Assembly: GCF_900113965.1 (NCBI RefSeq)
Contig: NZ_FORI01000004.1
Location: forward strand, 202,176-266,175
Source: Treponema bryantii
Lineage (GTDB): Bacteria; Spirochaetota; Spirochaetia; Treponematales; Treponemataceae
Direction: 5' to 3'
Length of the DNA: 64,000 bases
The notes beneath the pieces were generated by a model. It did no database searches. It saw nothing but the letters and a program-made list of their open reading frames with translations, and was not told where the DNA came from. This document shows positions 44,187-53,968 of this stretch, piece after piece; position 1 is the stretch's first letter, and the number at the start of each line of letters is the position of its first letter. A program made the translations under genes and the position numbers.

Positions 44187-45247
44187 AAAAATTTCTTACT
44201 GTAATTCTTATTATTCTAATTCTGTTTGCAGGTGCTGTTGCAACAGCTGCGGGAGTTATTAAAAAGCTTGGCTCTCCAGTTTCTGCTTCTGATGACGGAG
44301 AAAAGGTTAGAATTGAAATTCCAAGCGGAATGTCTGTAAGCGGAGCTGCAAAGCTTCTTGCAGAAAATCAGCTTATCCGTAATGAAAAGCTTTTTTATTA
44401 TACAGCACGCTATCCAAAGATTAAGTCTTTCCTTTATGGTAAAGGAGAAGATAAGGCATTTATTCTCAGAAGCGGAATTTATTATATCAGTCCTTCAATG
44501 AACATTGCCCAGATTCAGGAAGAGCTTTCTTCTGGTCAGCAGGAATATATTAAAGTTGCAATTCCAGAAGGTCTTACAATTTCTAAGATTGCGGCAGAGC
44601 TTGAAGAAAAAAGAATCTGTCCTGCAAAAGACTTTATTGAATGGTGTCATAACCCGAATACTGTAGCTGCGTATGAAATTCCTGGAGAAAGCCTTGAAGG
44701 CTTTTTGTTCCCGGATACCTATTATCTTACCGGCGAAATGTCTGCCTCTGCAGTTGCAGATATCATGATCATGAACTTTTTTGATAAAGTGAGTCAGATT
44801 CCATCTCTTGCAGAAATGAATAATGCAGATCTTTATCAGACAGTAACACTTGCTTCAATTGTTGAACGCGAATACCGTGTAGAAGATGAAGCTCCTCTAA
44901 TTGCAAGTGTTTTCAAAAACCGTCTTCGCCGAAATATCGGACTTTATTCATGTGCAACTATTGAATATATCCTTACAGAAATTGAAGGCCGTCCACATCC
45001 GGACCGCATCCTCATTGAAGATACAAAAATCGACAATCCATATAACACTTATAAATGGGCAGGGCTTCCTCCAGGACCAATTTCAAACCCGGGTCTTGTT
45101 GCCTTAAAAGCCTGTGCCGATACTCCAAAAACAGACTATTACTTTTTCCAGGTAGTAGATCCTGCAGCCGGCCGCCACGTGTTTACAACCAATTTTGACG
45201 AGCATGTTCAGAGCCACAGCCTTTATACAAAAAAGTCTGGCAGGTAG
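44183..45247 (+). CDS. mltG: Endolytic peptidoglycan transglycosylase
   Basis: 354 aa. One N-terminal TM, a LysM-like part (YIKVAIPEGLTISKIAAEL) and the YceG catalytic domain with VTLASIVEREYR (catalytic Glu) and IDNPYNTYKWAGLPPGPISN. MltG cuts nascent glycan strands at the inner membrane and helps end their growth. It lies 9 bp before dnaG. In many bacteria mltG is near folate or tmk genes, so this setting is different. Confidence 0.93.
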   Translation: MKKFLTVILIILILFAGAVATAAGVIKKLGSPVSASDDGEKVRIEIPSGMSVSGAAKLLAENQLIRNEKLFYYTARYPKIKSFLYGKGEDKAFILRSGIYYISPSMNIAQIQEELSSGQQEYIKVAIPEGLTISKIAAELEEKRICPAKDFIEWCHNPNTVAAYEIPGESLEGFLFPDTYYLTGEMSASAVADIMIMNFFDKVSQIPSLAEMNNADLYQTVTLASIVEREYRVEDEAPLIASVFKNRLRRNIGLYSCATIEYILTEIEGRPHPDRILIEDTKIDNPYNTYKWAGLPPGPISNPGLVALKACADTPKTDYYFFQVVDPAAGRHVFTTNFDEHVQSHSLYTKKSGR

Positions 45248-45256
45248 GGGAAACAA

Positions 45257-47074
45257 TTGGCCGGCGGTTTTATTTCCAATGAAACAATAGACGCAGTTCT
45301 CAATACAACAGACATTATTACTACTGTAGGAGAGTATACAAAGCTTGAGCGCCGCGGCGGTAATGATTACTGGGGCTGCTGTCCATTTCACGGAGAAAAA
45401 ACTGCTTCGTTTCATGTAGACGGAGATAAAAAGTTTTATCATTGTTTTGGCTGTCATAAGGGCGGAAACGTTATTTCCTTTATCATGGAAATGGAAAAGC
45501 TTTCTTATGTAGATGCCATTCAGTCTCTTGCTAAAAAAGCCGGAATTGAAATTAAATATCAGAACGGTTATAAGCCCGACCCGAACTTTGTAAAAACTAA
45601 TGATTCGGAACAGTATATAGAGCTTTATGAAAGAACTGCTTCCATGTTCCATTATTTTCTGATGGAAACTCCACAGGGGCAGAAGGCTTTGGAGTATATA
45701 ACAAAGCGCGGTCTTACAAAAGAAACAATCGAAAAGTTTAAACTGGGGTATGCGCCCGCGGACCGTAAGTGGCTCTTTAAATTTTTGCGTGGAAAGAATT
45801 TCAGTGCGGAGTTCCTTGGTAAATCTGGGCTGTTCAGCCAGAAGTACCCTGAATATTCTTTTTTCTCAGACCGCCTTATGTTCCCGATTTTTAACAGAAA
45901 GGGGCAGGTGGTTGCTTTTGGCGGCCGTGTAATTCCGCCGGCTGATGAGTCGCAGAGAAAGTATCTGAACTCGGGAGATCTTCCTCAATTCAAAAAGCGC
46001 GAGACTCTTTTCGGCTTCAGCTTTGCAAAGAATTCAATTCGTGAAAAAAAATCTATAATCTTCTGCGAAGGAAATATGGACGTAATTGCATATCACCAGT
46101 GCGGGCTTGATTATGCAGTTGCAACCCTTGGAACAGCCCTTACAGAAGATCATATAAAAATGATTTCCGGCTTTGTTGCAAACGGTGTTGTTTACCTTTC
46201 GTTTGATTCGGATGGCGCGGGCCAGGAGGCTACGTGGAAGGCGATAAAGCTTTGCCGCGAGCACGACCTTACTGTAAAAATCATCAGATTGAAGGGTGGA
46301 AAAGACCCTGCAGAAATCATGCTTAAATTTGGTAAAGAGAACTTGACGGCTCAGGTGAATAATGCTATATTAGATAGTGATTATTTAATATTTAGACTAG
46401 GTGAAAAATACCCTACGGACACACCTGAGGGTAAAACAAAGGCAGCACTGGAATATTTTCAGTATGTTGATGCACTTCAGTCAGATATTCAAAAAGAATC
46501 ATGTCTGGAACAGTTGTGCCAGGCATTCAATCTGAAACCGGAGGCTGTAAAAAGGGATTTTAACAATCGAAGTCAAGCCCGCGAGCGCGCGAATATCCGG
46601 CAAAATAATAATAATACAGAACAAGGAACACAAATTAAGCTCGATGCTGAATTGAGAGGGTTAATTGCTGTTACCGCCGATCTGAACCAATTCGAGGTTC
46701 TGCGCACAAAACTGACTGAACAAGATTTTTCGAATCCAGCTGCCAAAAGGTTATACAGGGTATTGGAAGAATGCTTTACTGAGAAGATTTTTACTATAAG
46801 GGATATCCTTAACCGATGCGATGATGGAAATCTGGTACAGTTAATTACTGGAACAATTTCGTCCGGGGTTTATCAGAGTGAACAGGTAAGTGTCATAGTG
46901 AATGACACAGTAAATTATATAAAAAGAAATAAACTTGATGCCCAGCGAAACAAATTATTGCAAAGAATTAAGGAATACACTGTAGTTACTCAAGAAGATC
47001 AAAATCAGTTGAATGCACTTCTTGCTGAAAAATTTGAGCTTGATAAGCAAGTACAGAGCTTAGGGAAAAAGTAG
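45257..47074 (+). CDS. dnaG: DNA primase
   Basis: 605 aa from a TTG at 45257 with AGGGG upstream. CHC2 zinc finger ([29 protein letters not shown]), the primase core [19 protein letters not shown], and TOPRIM acidic motifs [12 protein letters not shown] and SFDSDGAG. A helicase-binding C-terminal domain follows. It makes RNA primers at the replication fork. The stop overlaps the rpoD start by one base (TAGTG). Confidence 0.95.
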   Translation: MAGGFISNETIDAVLNTTDIITTVGEYTKLERRGGNDYWGCCPFHGEKTASFHVDGDKKFYHCFGCHKGGNVISFIMEMEKLSYVDAIQSLAKKAGIEIKYQNGYKPDPNFVKTNDSEQYIELYERTASMFHYFLMETPQGQKALEYITKRGLTKETIEKFKLGYAPADRKWLFKFLRGKNFSAEFLGKSGLFSQKYPEYSFFSDRLMFPIFNRKGQVVAFGGRVIPPADESQRKYLNSGDLPQFKKRETLFGFSFAKNSIREKKSIIFCEGNMDVIAYHQCGLDYAVATLGTALTEDHIKMISGFVANGVVYLSFDSDGAGQEATWKAIKLCREHDLTVKIIRLKGGKDPAEIMLKFGKENLTAQVNNAILDSDYLIFRLGEKYPTDTPEGKTKAALEYFQYVDALQSDIQKESCLEQLCQAFNLKPEAVKRDFNNRSQARERANIRQNNNNTEQGTQIKLDAELRGLIAVTADLNQFEVLRTKLTEQDFSNPAAKRLYRVLEECFTEKIFTIRDILNRCDDGNLVQLITGTISSGVYQSEQVSVIVNDTVNYIKRNKLDAQRNKLLQRIKEYTVVTQEDQNQLNALLAEKFELDKQVQSLGKK

Positions 47075-48942
47075 TGAATACTTCTATGGACGAAAAAAGC
47101 AGTGAAGCTCTTTTGGGCAACGCTGCAATTGCTAAACTTGTTGAGTTTGCAAAAACAAAACGGTTCATTACATGGGACGATGTAATTGAATATCTTGGAC
47201 AGGAATTTGTTAATTCTGACGAATTGATGGAGCCTGTTCTCAAACAGCTTAAGGATATTAACAGAGAACCTGTTGAAACTGACATTATCGGTACAGATGA
47301 TGTTTCTGAAGACGAACTGGTAGATGATGAAGAAGATGACGGAATCATGCTCGAAGATGAGGATGATGACGTTGGCGGTGATGATGAAACTGCCGAAATC
47401 GAGCAGGCAGAAAAGAAGCTTGCTGCGTCAAAAAATCGTCTTGTAAACAGCGATAAAGATTCCAGTGTAGATGACCCGATCCGCCTTTATCTCCGTGAAA
47501 TTGGTAAAGAAAATCTTCTTACTGCAGAGCAGGAAGTTGAACTTTCTAAAACAATGGAGCAGGGAAACAATATAATTAAAGATGTTATTAAGAATTCAGG
47601 AATTATGATTCCAGAGTTCTTCGCAATTGCTCAGAAAGCCTTTACAAGAATCGACATCCATGAGCCTGGCAAAACACGTAAAGAAATCAATGAGGAAATG
47701 GCAGATAAGCGCCGCCTCAAGAGCTTCTACGGTGAACATATTAAACCGGTTCTCCCAGAAATGAAACAGTACATGGCTCTCAAGAAGCAGCTTTTCGAAG
47801 CTGATCAGTCTAGCGCCATTTTTGAAAACCCACAGCTTGTTGAACTCCGCAAAAAAATCATTCCAGAGCTCCAGAAGGTAGATATTCAGACAGAGGAACT
47901 TGAAAAGTTTACTCAGAAATACCGTGAAGCAACTATAAAGATTGAAGAATATCATCAGAAGCAGGAAAAGAAGATGAAGGAACTTCGTATTTCGAACCCT
48001 TCAGAACTTCGAAGCCTTGGTCGTAAGATTTCAATCCGCTCACAGGCAGCAAAGCTTGAGCAGGAATTGAATATGAGCGCAGATGAAATTCGTGAGATTT
48101 ATACTCAGATTCAGAAAATCGAACGTAAACTTCATCGCCTTGAGTACGAATTCGAAAACGACGTTGATCAGATCCTAAAAATGGCTAAAGACATTGAGTA
48201 CGGCCGCCTGATGATGGAAAAGGCTAAGAACCGACTTATCAATGCAAACCTTCGTCTTGTAGTTTCTATTGCTAAAAAATATACAAACCGTGGTCTTCAC
48301 TTCTTTGACCTTGTTCAGGAAGGAAACATCGGTCTTATTAAAGCTGTAGAAAAATTTGAATACCGCAAGGGATTTAAGTTCTCTACATATGCTACCTGGT
48401 GGATTCGTCAGGCAATTACACGTTCTATCTCTGATCAGGCACGTACAATCCGTGTACCTGTTCATATGATTGAACAGATTAATAAGGTTGTTCGCGAAAG
48501 CCGTCAGCTTATGCAGAAGCTTGGCCGTGAACCAACAGATGACGAGATTGCACAGCAGCTTGGCTGGCCATTGGCACGCGTAAAGCAGGTTAAAAATGTT
48601 GCACGCGAACCAATTTCTCTTGAAACTCCAATCGGTGAGGAAGAAGACTCAATTCTCGGAGACTTCATCGAAGATAAGGAAGTTGAGAATCCAGCAACTC
48701 AGACTGCATTTACATTGCTTCAGGAACAGCTCAGAACTGTTCTTAATACACTGCCACCACGTGAGCAGGAAGTTCTTAAGATGCGTTTCGGTCTGGAAGA
48801 CGGTTACTCACTTACTCTTGAGGAAGTTGGTCTTTACTTCGATGTAACTCGTGAACGTATTCGTCAGATTGAGGCTAAGGCTTTGAGAAGACTTCGTCAC
48901 CCACGTCGTGCCAACGGTTTGAGAGACTATATTGAGACCTAA
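47074..48942 (+). CDS. rpoD: Primary sigma factor (sigma-70)
   Basis: 622 aa from GTG 47074, or from the ATG at 47086. Region 1.1 at the start, then a hyperacidic stretch (~85-110, for example [17 protein letters not shown]), region 1.2 [11 protein letters not shown], regions 2.1-2.4 [17 protein letters not shown] and [13 protein letters not shown], region 3, and region 4.2 [23 protein letters not shown]. It recognises the TTGACA/TATAAT promoters listed here. dnaG-rpoD linkage is common in bacteria. Confidence 0.97.
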   Translation: MNTSMDEKSSEALLGNAAIAKLVEFAKTKRFITWDDVIEYLGQEFVNSDELMEPVLKQLKDINREPVETDIIGTDDVSEDELVDDEEDDGIMLEDEDDDVGGDDETAEIEQAEKKLAASKNRLVNSDKDSSVDDPIRLYLREIGKENLLTAEQEVELSKTMEQGNNIIKDVIKNSGIMIPEFFAIAQKAFTRIDIHEPGKTRKEINEEMADKRRLKSFYGEHIKPVLPEMKQYMALKKQLFEADQSSAIFENPQLVELRKKIIPELQKVDIQTEELEKFTQKYREATIKIEEYHQKQEKKMKELRISNPSELRSLGRKISIRSQAAKLEQELNMSADEIREIYTQIQKIERKLHRLEYEFENDVDQILKMAKDIEYGRLMMEKAKNRLINANLRLVVSIAKKYTNRGLHFFDLVQEGNIGLIKAVEKFEYRKGFKFSTYATWWIRQAITRSISDQARTIRVPVHMIEQINKVVRESRQLMQKLGREPTDDEIAQQLGWPLARVKQVKNVAREPISLETPIGEEEDSILGDFIEDKEVENPATQTAFTLLQEQLRTVLNTLPPREQEVLKMRFGLEDGYSLTLEEVGLYFDVTRERIRQIEAKALRRLRHPRRANGLRDYIET

Positions 48943-48947
48943 ACAAA

Positions 48948-49008
48948 TGGATTGCTTCGCTACGCTCGCAATGACGTCATTGCGAGCGTAGCGACGTGGC
49001 AATCCATT
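48948..49008. repeat. Family B palindromic repeat after rpoD
   Basis: The centre GCTACGCTCGCAATGAC plus its exact complement makes a 34-bp perfect palindrome (48959-48992), with outer arms ATGGATTGC/GCAATCCAT. It shares its words with the copy at 13157-13228, arranged head to head. It could also terminate rpoD. Confidence 0.85.
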
Positions 49009-49069
49009 ATATAGACTAAAACATCAAATTATTATAAAATAACTAGATATTTTTTATTGAGGAACCATA

Positions 49070-50035
49070 ATGGTAACAACAGAAGTTTTTGAGAATCTGA
49101 AATCTTTGCAGGAGATTCTCGTACAGAAATACGAGCTTGAAGGAAAGAAGAACGACGCTCCTAAACAGCTTAGCAATCAGGAAGACCTGCTTGCAAAAAC
49201 ACAGAAGGAATTCATTGAGCTTAAGTCTAACTACGATGCAACAGAAGAAAGAGTTAGTCAGCTCAAGACTCAGCTTGAAGAAGCAGTACAGTCTCGCGAA
49301 GAAGGCGAAAAAGGTGTTGCAAACTCAACAACACACCGCGAGTACGAAGCTCTTGAAAAGCAGATTACAGAAGCAAAACTCCTTGAAGAGCAGGTAAGAA
49401 AAGATCTTCAGAAAGAAGAAAAGGATCTTGCAGAGCTCAACGAACGCCTTAAGAATACAGAAGAATCAATTAAGTTCAACGAAAGTGAACTTAATTCAAG
49501 CCGCGAATCTCTTAACAAAGAGCTTTCTTCTTATGATAACAAGCTTGCTAAACTTAAGGTTGAAGAAGATAAGGTAACAAAGAATATCAATGATATCTAT
49601 TCATCAGAAGAGAATGCAGAGCTTAAGGCTCAGGAAATCCTCTTCAAGTTCCAGAGAATCATTCAGCGCAATTCAGAAGGTATCGTTTCTGTAAGAAATG
49701 GTGTTTGTTCTGGATGTCACATGATTCTTCCTGCAAACTTTGCCAACGAAGTACGCGAAGGTGAGGATATTAATTTCTGTCCTTACTGCAGCCGTATTCT
49801 TTACTACGAAGAGGTAAATGAAGATCAGCAGGAGAACTACTTCGATATCGGTGCTGCTGGTAGCCTTGCAGGTCTTGATGATGACGATGAAGACGAATCA
49901 GAGTACGGAGACGACGAAGAGGAAGATATCAGATCAGAGTTCGACGACGAAGACGAAGATCTTGATGAAGATTCAGAAGATTCTGATGACGAAGATGATT
50001 CTGATGATTCAGATGAGGACGAGGACGAAGAGTAA
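49070..50035 (+). CDS. Coiled-coil zinc-ribbon protein with acidic tail (CT398/DUF164 type)
   Basis: 321 aa. Long antiparallel coiled coil (~5-195), then a C4 zinc ribbon (VCSGCHMILP ... NFCPYCSRILYY, ~207-245) and a ~60-residue tail almost wholly Asp/Glu/Ser. The first two parts match the C4-type zinc ribbon family of Chlamydia CT398 (CdsZ), which binds sigma-54 and type III export components. In a flagellated bacterium with a sigma-54 activator nearby, a similar link is plausible. It lies downstream of rpoD and just upstream of rnpB. Confidence 0.8.
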   Translation: MVTTEVFENLKSLQEILVQKYELEGKKNDAPKQLSNQEDLLAKTQKEFIELKSNYDATEERVSQLKTQLEEAVQSREEGEKGVANSTTHREYEALEKQITEAKLLEEQVRKDLQKEEKDLAELNERLKNTEESIKFNESELNSSRESLNKELSSYDNKLAKLKVEEDKVTKNINDIYSSEENAELKAQEILFKFQRIIQRNSEGIVSVRNGVCSGCHMILPANFANEVREGEDINFCPYCSRILYYEEVNEDQQENYFDIGAAGSLAGLDDDDEDESEYGDDEEEDIRSEFDDEDEDLDEDSEDSDDEDDSDDSDEDEDEE

Positions 50036-50068
50036 CGTAACTCGTTCCAGTTTAATTTGTTTTTAATT

Positions 50069-50487
50069 ACAGATGGAATATAACCGCGCTGCCGCCTGCT
50101 GATGATAGCGGTCGGCGGTGAGAGAAAGTCCGGGCTCCTTCGGAAAGAATGCCGGGTAACAACCGGGCACAATCTGGCAGCTGTAGAACTGCTTGCAGTA
50201 CTGCATAGCCCAGTGCGTGACAGACAGTGCAACAGAAATTGAACCGCCCGCCGCAAGGCGAGTAAGGGTGAAAAGGCAGTGTAAGAGACTACCGGTCATG
50301 TCGGTAACGGCTGACGCTTGTAAACCTCATTCGGAGCAAGATTAAGCAGCAGTTTTGTTTTTCCGAGCTTAAACTGCGGGTAAATCGCTGGAGCTGAATG
50401 GTAACATTCAGTGCGGATAGATGGTTAGTACCGCTTCTCACTTTTGGGGGATGCGGGAGACAGAACCCGGCTTATTGTTCCGTCTGT
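50069..50487 (+). ncRNA. rnpB: RNase P RNA, bacterial type A
   Basis: Carries the conserved core words GAGAGAAAGTCCGGGCTCC (P4 5' side), ACCGGGC-type cruciform sequence, and GACAGAACCCGGCTTAT at the 3' end. Helix P1 is set by ACAGATGGAATA (50069-50080) pairing with TGTTCCGTCTGT (50476-50487), with a T run after it. The ~420-nt length fits type A. Ribozyme that matures tRNA 5' ends. Confidence 0.95.
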
Positions 50488-50511
50488 TTTTTTTCATAAA
50501 GTGGTGGGGAA

Positions 50512-51468
50512 TTGAAAGCGAATTACAATATTGAAAACAGCAGTTACGCAAAGAAAAAAAGTCACCTGCTGCGCAACCTTATTCGTGTTGCAGCTGTGAT
50601 TGTACTGTTATCTGTAATCGCTTTATCTACATGGTTCGGAATCAATAAATATCAGCAGGGCAGAATCACAATCAAAACTATAAAAGAAGCCTGGTCTGTT
50701 TATGATTATCAGAAGGTTTACGAACTCAGCAAAGCTTTCTTACAAAACGACACCTACAACAATACGGCATTAACTTATTACAGTTATGCCTGTTTTTATT
50801 TAGCCCAGGCACAGACAGATACTCAGCAGGCACAAAGCTATCTTGATGAATGTATCAACAACATTCGTGTGGCTCTTTACGAAGCAGATAATTCTCTGAT
50901 TCCTCAGCTGCAGTATATGCTTGGGCTTGCTTATTTTTCAAAGAACACAATTACAACTCATTATTATGCTGACCTTGCCGTAAAATATCTTTTGCTCGCA
51001 AAAGAAAACGGCTATGAAGCTGATGATATTGCAGAATATCTTGGTCTTAGTTATGCCTCTCTTGGAATGACAATGGAAAGTATTTCCGCATTTACAGAAG
51101 CTCTTCTGGTGCGCGAATCTGATTCCTTGCTTCTTTCTATTGCAGAACAGTATTACAAGGCAAAAGAGTTAAATGCTTCAGAACAATATCTATTCAGAAT
51201 CATAAAAAACAGCGATAATGAAGATATAGTGTTAAAAAGCGAAAATCTTCTTGGAAATATCTATATAGATAAAGAAGATTACGACGCTGCGCTTGAAGAA
51301 TTTGAGAATGTTTTGAAAAAAAACGAAAATTCTGCTGACGCACATTATGGAATTGGTGTAATATATGAGAAGCAGGGAAATATTGTTAAGGCCCGCGCTG
51401 AATGGCGAAAGGCGCTTAAGATTCAGGTAAATCATCCTGGAGCCCTGCAGAAAATGTCAGAAAATTAA
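50512..51468 (+). CDS. Membrane-anchored TPR protein
   Basis: 318 aa from a TTG at 50512 with GTGGGGA upstream. Basic N-terminus and one TM (~24-43), then TPR repeats: AALEEFENVLKKNENSADAH and YGIGVIYEKQGNIVKARAEW are clearest. It lies 30 bp before mreB and is probably part of the elongation operon, where it may scaffold wall synthesis. The function is inferred from position. Confidence 0.8.
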   Translation: MKANYNIENSSYAKKKSHLLRNLIRVAAVIVLLSVIALSTWFGINKYQQGRITIKTIKEAWSVYDYQKVYELSKAFLQNDTYNNTALTYYSYACFYLAQAQTDTQQAQSYLDECINNIRVALYEADNSLIPQLQYMLGLAYFSKNTITTHYYADLAVKYLLLAKENGYEADDIAEYLGLSYASLGMTMESISAFTEALLVRESDSLLLSIAEQYYKAKELNASEQYLFRIIKNSDNEDIVLKSENLLGNIYIDKEDYDAALEEFENVLKKNENSADAHYGIGVIYEKQGNIVKARAEWRKALKIQVNHPGALQKMSEN

Positions 51469-51498
51469 TTTGTAAAAAAAGGAACCGGGAGGAAATAG

Positions 51499-52536
51499 AT
51501 GGGTTTTTTCGATAGTTTTTCAACAGATATAGGTATTGATTTAGGTACTTGTAATACCTTGATTTATGTTCGTGACAAGGGAATTGTTATTGACGAACCA
51601 TCAGTAATCGCTGTTGAAAAGGGAACAAAAAGAATTGTAGCTGTAGGTGCTGAAGCTAAGCGAATGCTTGACAAAACTCCTGGAAATATTATGGCTATCC
51701 GTCCTCTTGCAGACGGTGTAATTGCAGATATCGACAGCACTGAAAAGATGATCAAATACTTCATCTCAAAAATTATCCCACGCCATCAGCTTTTCAAATC
51801 TGTAAGAATGAAGATTGGTATTCCATCTTGTGTAACTGATGTAGAACGCCGTGCAGTAATTGAAGCTGCTATGAAGGCTGGTGCTAAAGAAGTTGAAGTA
51901 ATCGAAGAAAGCCGTGCTGCAGCTATTGGTGCAGATATTCCTATTTTTGAACCTGCAGGACACATGATTTGTGATATCGGTGGTGGTACTGCAGAAATCT
52001 CTGTAATTTCCCTCGGTGGTATGGTTGTTACTCACTCAATCCGCGTTGGTGGAGACAAGTTCGATGAAGCAATCGTAAAGCACGTAAAGTCTGTTCATAA
52101 CCTTATTATTGGTCAGCCAGCAGCTGAACGTCTTAAGATTCAGATTGGTAATGCTGCTCCTGAAAAAACTATCGAAAAGATGGAACTTAAGGGAACTGAC
52201 GCTATTACAGGTCTTCCACGCCGTCTCGAAATTGACAGTGTTGAAGTACGCGAAGCTCTTAAAGAGCCTGTAACAAAAATCGTTGAAGAAATTAAATCTG
52301 TACTTTCAGAAACTCCTCCAGAGCTTGCTTCAGATATCATTGAACGTGGTATTGTAATGACTGGTGGTGGTTCTATGCTCCGCGAGCTTCCAAAGCTCGT
52401 TTCAAAGGAAACTGGTGTACCTGTTATTCTCGTTGAAAAGCCTCTTGAATGTGTTGCTCTTGGTGCTGGAAAAGCATTCGGCCTGTTCAAGGATATGTAT
52501 TCTGAGAGAACAATTTACGACAGTCTGAACGACTAA
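51499..52536 (+). CDS. mreB: Rod shape-determining actin homologue MreB
   Basis: 345 aa. Phosphate-1 loop [12 protein letters not shown], phosphate-2 [13 protein letters not shown], adenosine loop [14 protein letters not shown]. The membrane-binding N-terminus MGFFDSF is typical. It forms filaments that guide lateral wall synthesis together with MreC, MreD, PBP2 and RodA encoded downstream. GGGAGG lies 8 nt before the ATG. Confidence 0.97.
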   Translation: MGFFDSFSTDIGIDLGTCNTLIYVRDKGIVIDEPSVIAVEKGTKRIVAVGAEAKRMLDKTPGNIMAIRPLADGVIADIDSTEKMIKYFISKIIPRHQLFKSVRMKIGIPSCVTDVERRAVIEAAMKAGAKEVEVIEESRAAAIGADIPIFEPAGHMICDIGGGTAEISVISLGGMVVTHSIRVGGDKFDEAIVKHVKSVHNLIIGQPAAERLKIQIGNAAPEKTIEKMELKGTDAITGLPRRLEIDSVEVREALKEPVTKIVEEIKSVLSETPPELASDIIERGIVMTGGGSMLRELPKLVSKETGVPVILVEKPLECVALGAGKAFGLFKDMYSERTIYDSLND

Positions 52537-52562
52537 TTTAAGCTTTCTCCGGGTGGGTGGTT

Positions 52563-53438
52563 ATGCGAAGAAAGCCTAATATTTCTTTTAAAATTAAATT
52601 TGCTGAATTCCTTCTCGTAATTTATCTGCTTGCAGGCAGTTTGTCTCTTGCATTTCATACCGGTGGATTCATTGTAAACTTTAAGCAGATTGGTTTTTCA
52701 CTTTTTTCTTCTCTCGATAAGGGAGTTCATTTTGTAGCAGATGGAATTGCAAACACTTTCAATGCTGTAGGAGAACTCCGTAAGCTCAGAAAAGATTATA
52801 ATGATCTTGTCATCAAGCTTGAAAACTATGAGGAAATGCAGCGTTCGAATGCAGATATCCGAAAGGAAAATGCACGTCTTAAGGAACAGCTGGATTTTGC
52901 AGTTTCTCTTGATGAAAAAAATATCCCGGCACAAATTATTGCCCGCGATTTAGACAACGCCTTTACTTATCTTACAATTAATAAAGGAAGTGTAAATGGC
53001 ATTAAAAAGAACATGCCTGTAATTGCTTTCCAGAACGGAAACCAGGGGCTTGTTGGTAAAGTAGTTCAGGTTGGAACTTTTACAAGCCAGATTATGCCGA
53101 TTTACAACATCAACAATATTGTTTCAGCTCGTATACAAAATTCGCGCGACCTTGGTCTGGTAAACGGACTTGGAAGTCAGGATCAGCCGCTGCTTATGCA
53201 GTATATCCGAAAGTCTGTTGTAGACGAACTTAGCTTTGGTGATATCGTAGTAACCTCTGGTGAAAACGATAATTACATGAGAGATATTGCAATCGGAACA
53301 ATCTCAAAAATTACAACACTTGATTACAACTCTTCGCTGAATATTGAGCTTATTCCGATTATTGATTTTGCTCGACTTGAAAATGTTGTTGTTGTAAATC
53401 AGAAAGAACTGAATGACCGCAAGGCAGATAAGGAGTAG
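52563..53438 (+). CDS. mreC: Rod shape-determining protein MreC
   Basis: 291 aa from the ATG at 52563; a GTG at 52557 overlaps the GGGTGG Shine-Dalgarno. One TM near residues 12-32, a coiled coil (ELRKLRKDYNDLVIKLENYE), then the beta-barrel pair (VNGIKKNMPVIAFQNGNQGL; FGDIVVTSGENDNY). It links MreB to PBP2 in the periplasm. Confidence 0.92.
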   Translation: MRRKPNISFKIKFAEFLLVIYLLAGSLSLAFHTGGFIVNFKQIGFSLFSSLDKGVHFVADGIANTFNAVGELRKLRKDYNDLVIKLENYEEMQRSNADIRKENARLKEQLDFAVSLDEKNIPAQIIARDLDNAFTYLTINKGSVNGIKKNMPVIAFQNGNQGLVGKVVQVGTFTSQIMPIYNINNIVSARIQNSRDLGLVNGLGSQDQPLLMQYIRKSVVDELSFGDIVVTSGENDNYMRDIAIGTISKITTLDYNSSLNIELIPIIDFARLENVVVVNQKELNDRKADKE

Positions 53439-53443
53439 GGCGT

Positions 53444-53968
53444 ATGGCAAAATCAATTCTTGTAAGTACTTTCATCCTTTTGTGTGCTGTTATTCTTGAA
53501 TCTTCAATTCTTTCAAATATCAGTTTTATTTACATTGTTCCGGATCTGGTTTTAATCTGCTCTCTTTATTTTTCACTGCTCAATGGAAAAGTTGTAGGAG
53601 AAACAACAGGTTTTATTTCGGGACTTCTTCTGGATTTTATTACAGGTATTCCTTTTGGTTTCAACTGTATTTTCAGAACCATAATTGGATACGTAACTGG
53701 TATTTTTGCAAAGAACGTTATCATTTCCGGCTTTATTCTTCCAATGCTTTGTGTAGGAATTGGAACTATTGCAAAAACTCTTATGGTACATCTGCTTGAG
53801 CTTCTGTTCCCAAATGTACATGTTTATATAGCCGGAATTATTTCTTATGACTTCCTTTTTGAGTTTATTGAGAACGTGCTTCTTGCTCCGTTTGTATTTA
53901 AGTTCTTAAGTTTCTTCAGAAAATCTCTTGCAATAAGATCTGTAAAGGATGCCATAGATAATGATTAA
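53444..53968 (+). CDS. mreD: Rod shape-determining membrane protein MreD
   Basis: 174 aa with five or six TM segments (STFILLCAVILESSILSNIS ...) and the GLLLDFITGIPFGFN loop typical of MreD. It is placed between mreC and mrdA and overlaps the latter by 8 bp. Confidence 0.9.
   Translation: MAKSILVSTFILLCAVILESSILSNISFIYIVPDLVLICSLYFSLLNGKVVGETTGFISGLLLDFITGIPFGFNCIFRTIIGYVTGIFAKNVIISGFILPMLCVGIGTIAKTLMVHLLELLFPNVHVYIAGIISYDFLFEFIENVLLAPFVFKFLSFFRKSLAIRSVKDAIDND

Noticed and set aside
49837..50256. Minus-strand Ser-rich ORF opposite the acidic tail and rnpB
   Set aside because: It is the mirror of Asp/Glu codons and crosses the RNase P RNA; no start signal or domain.
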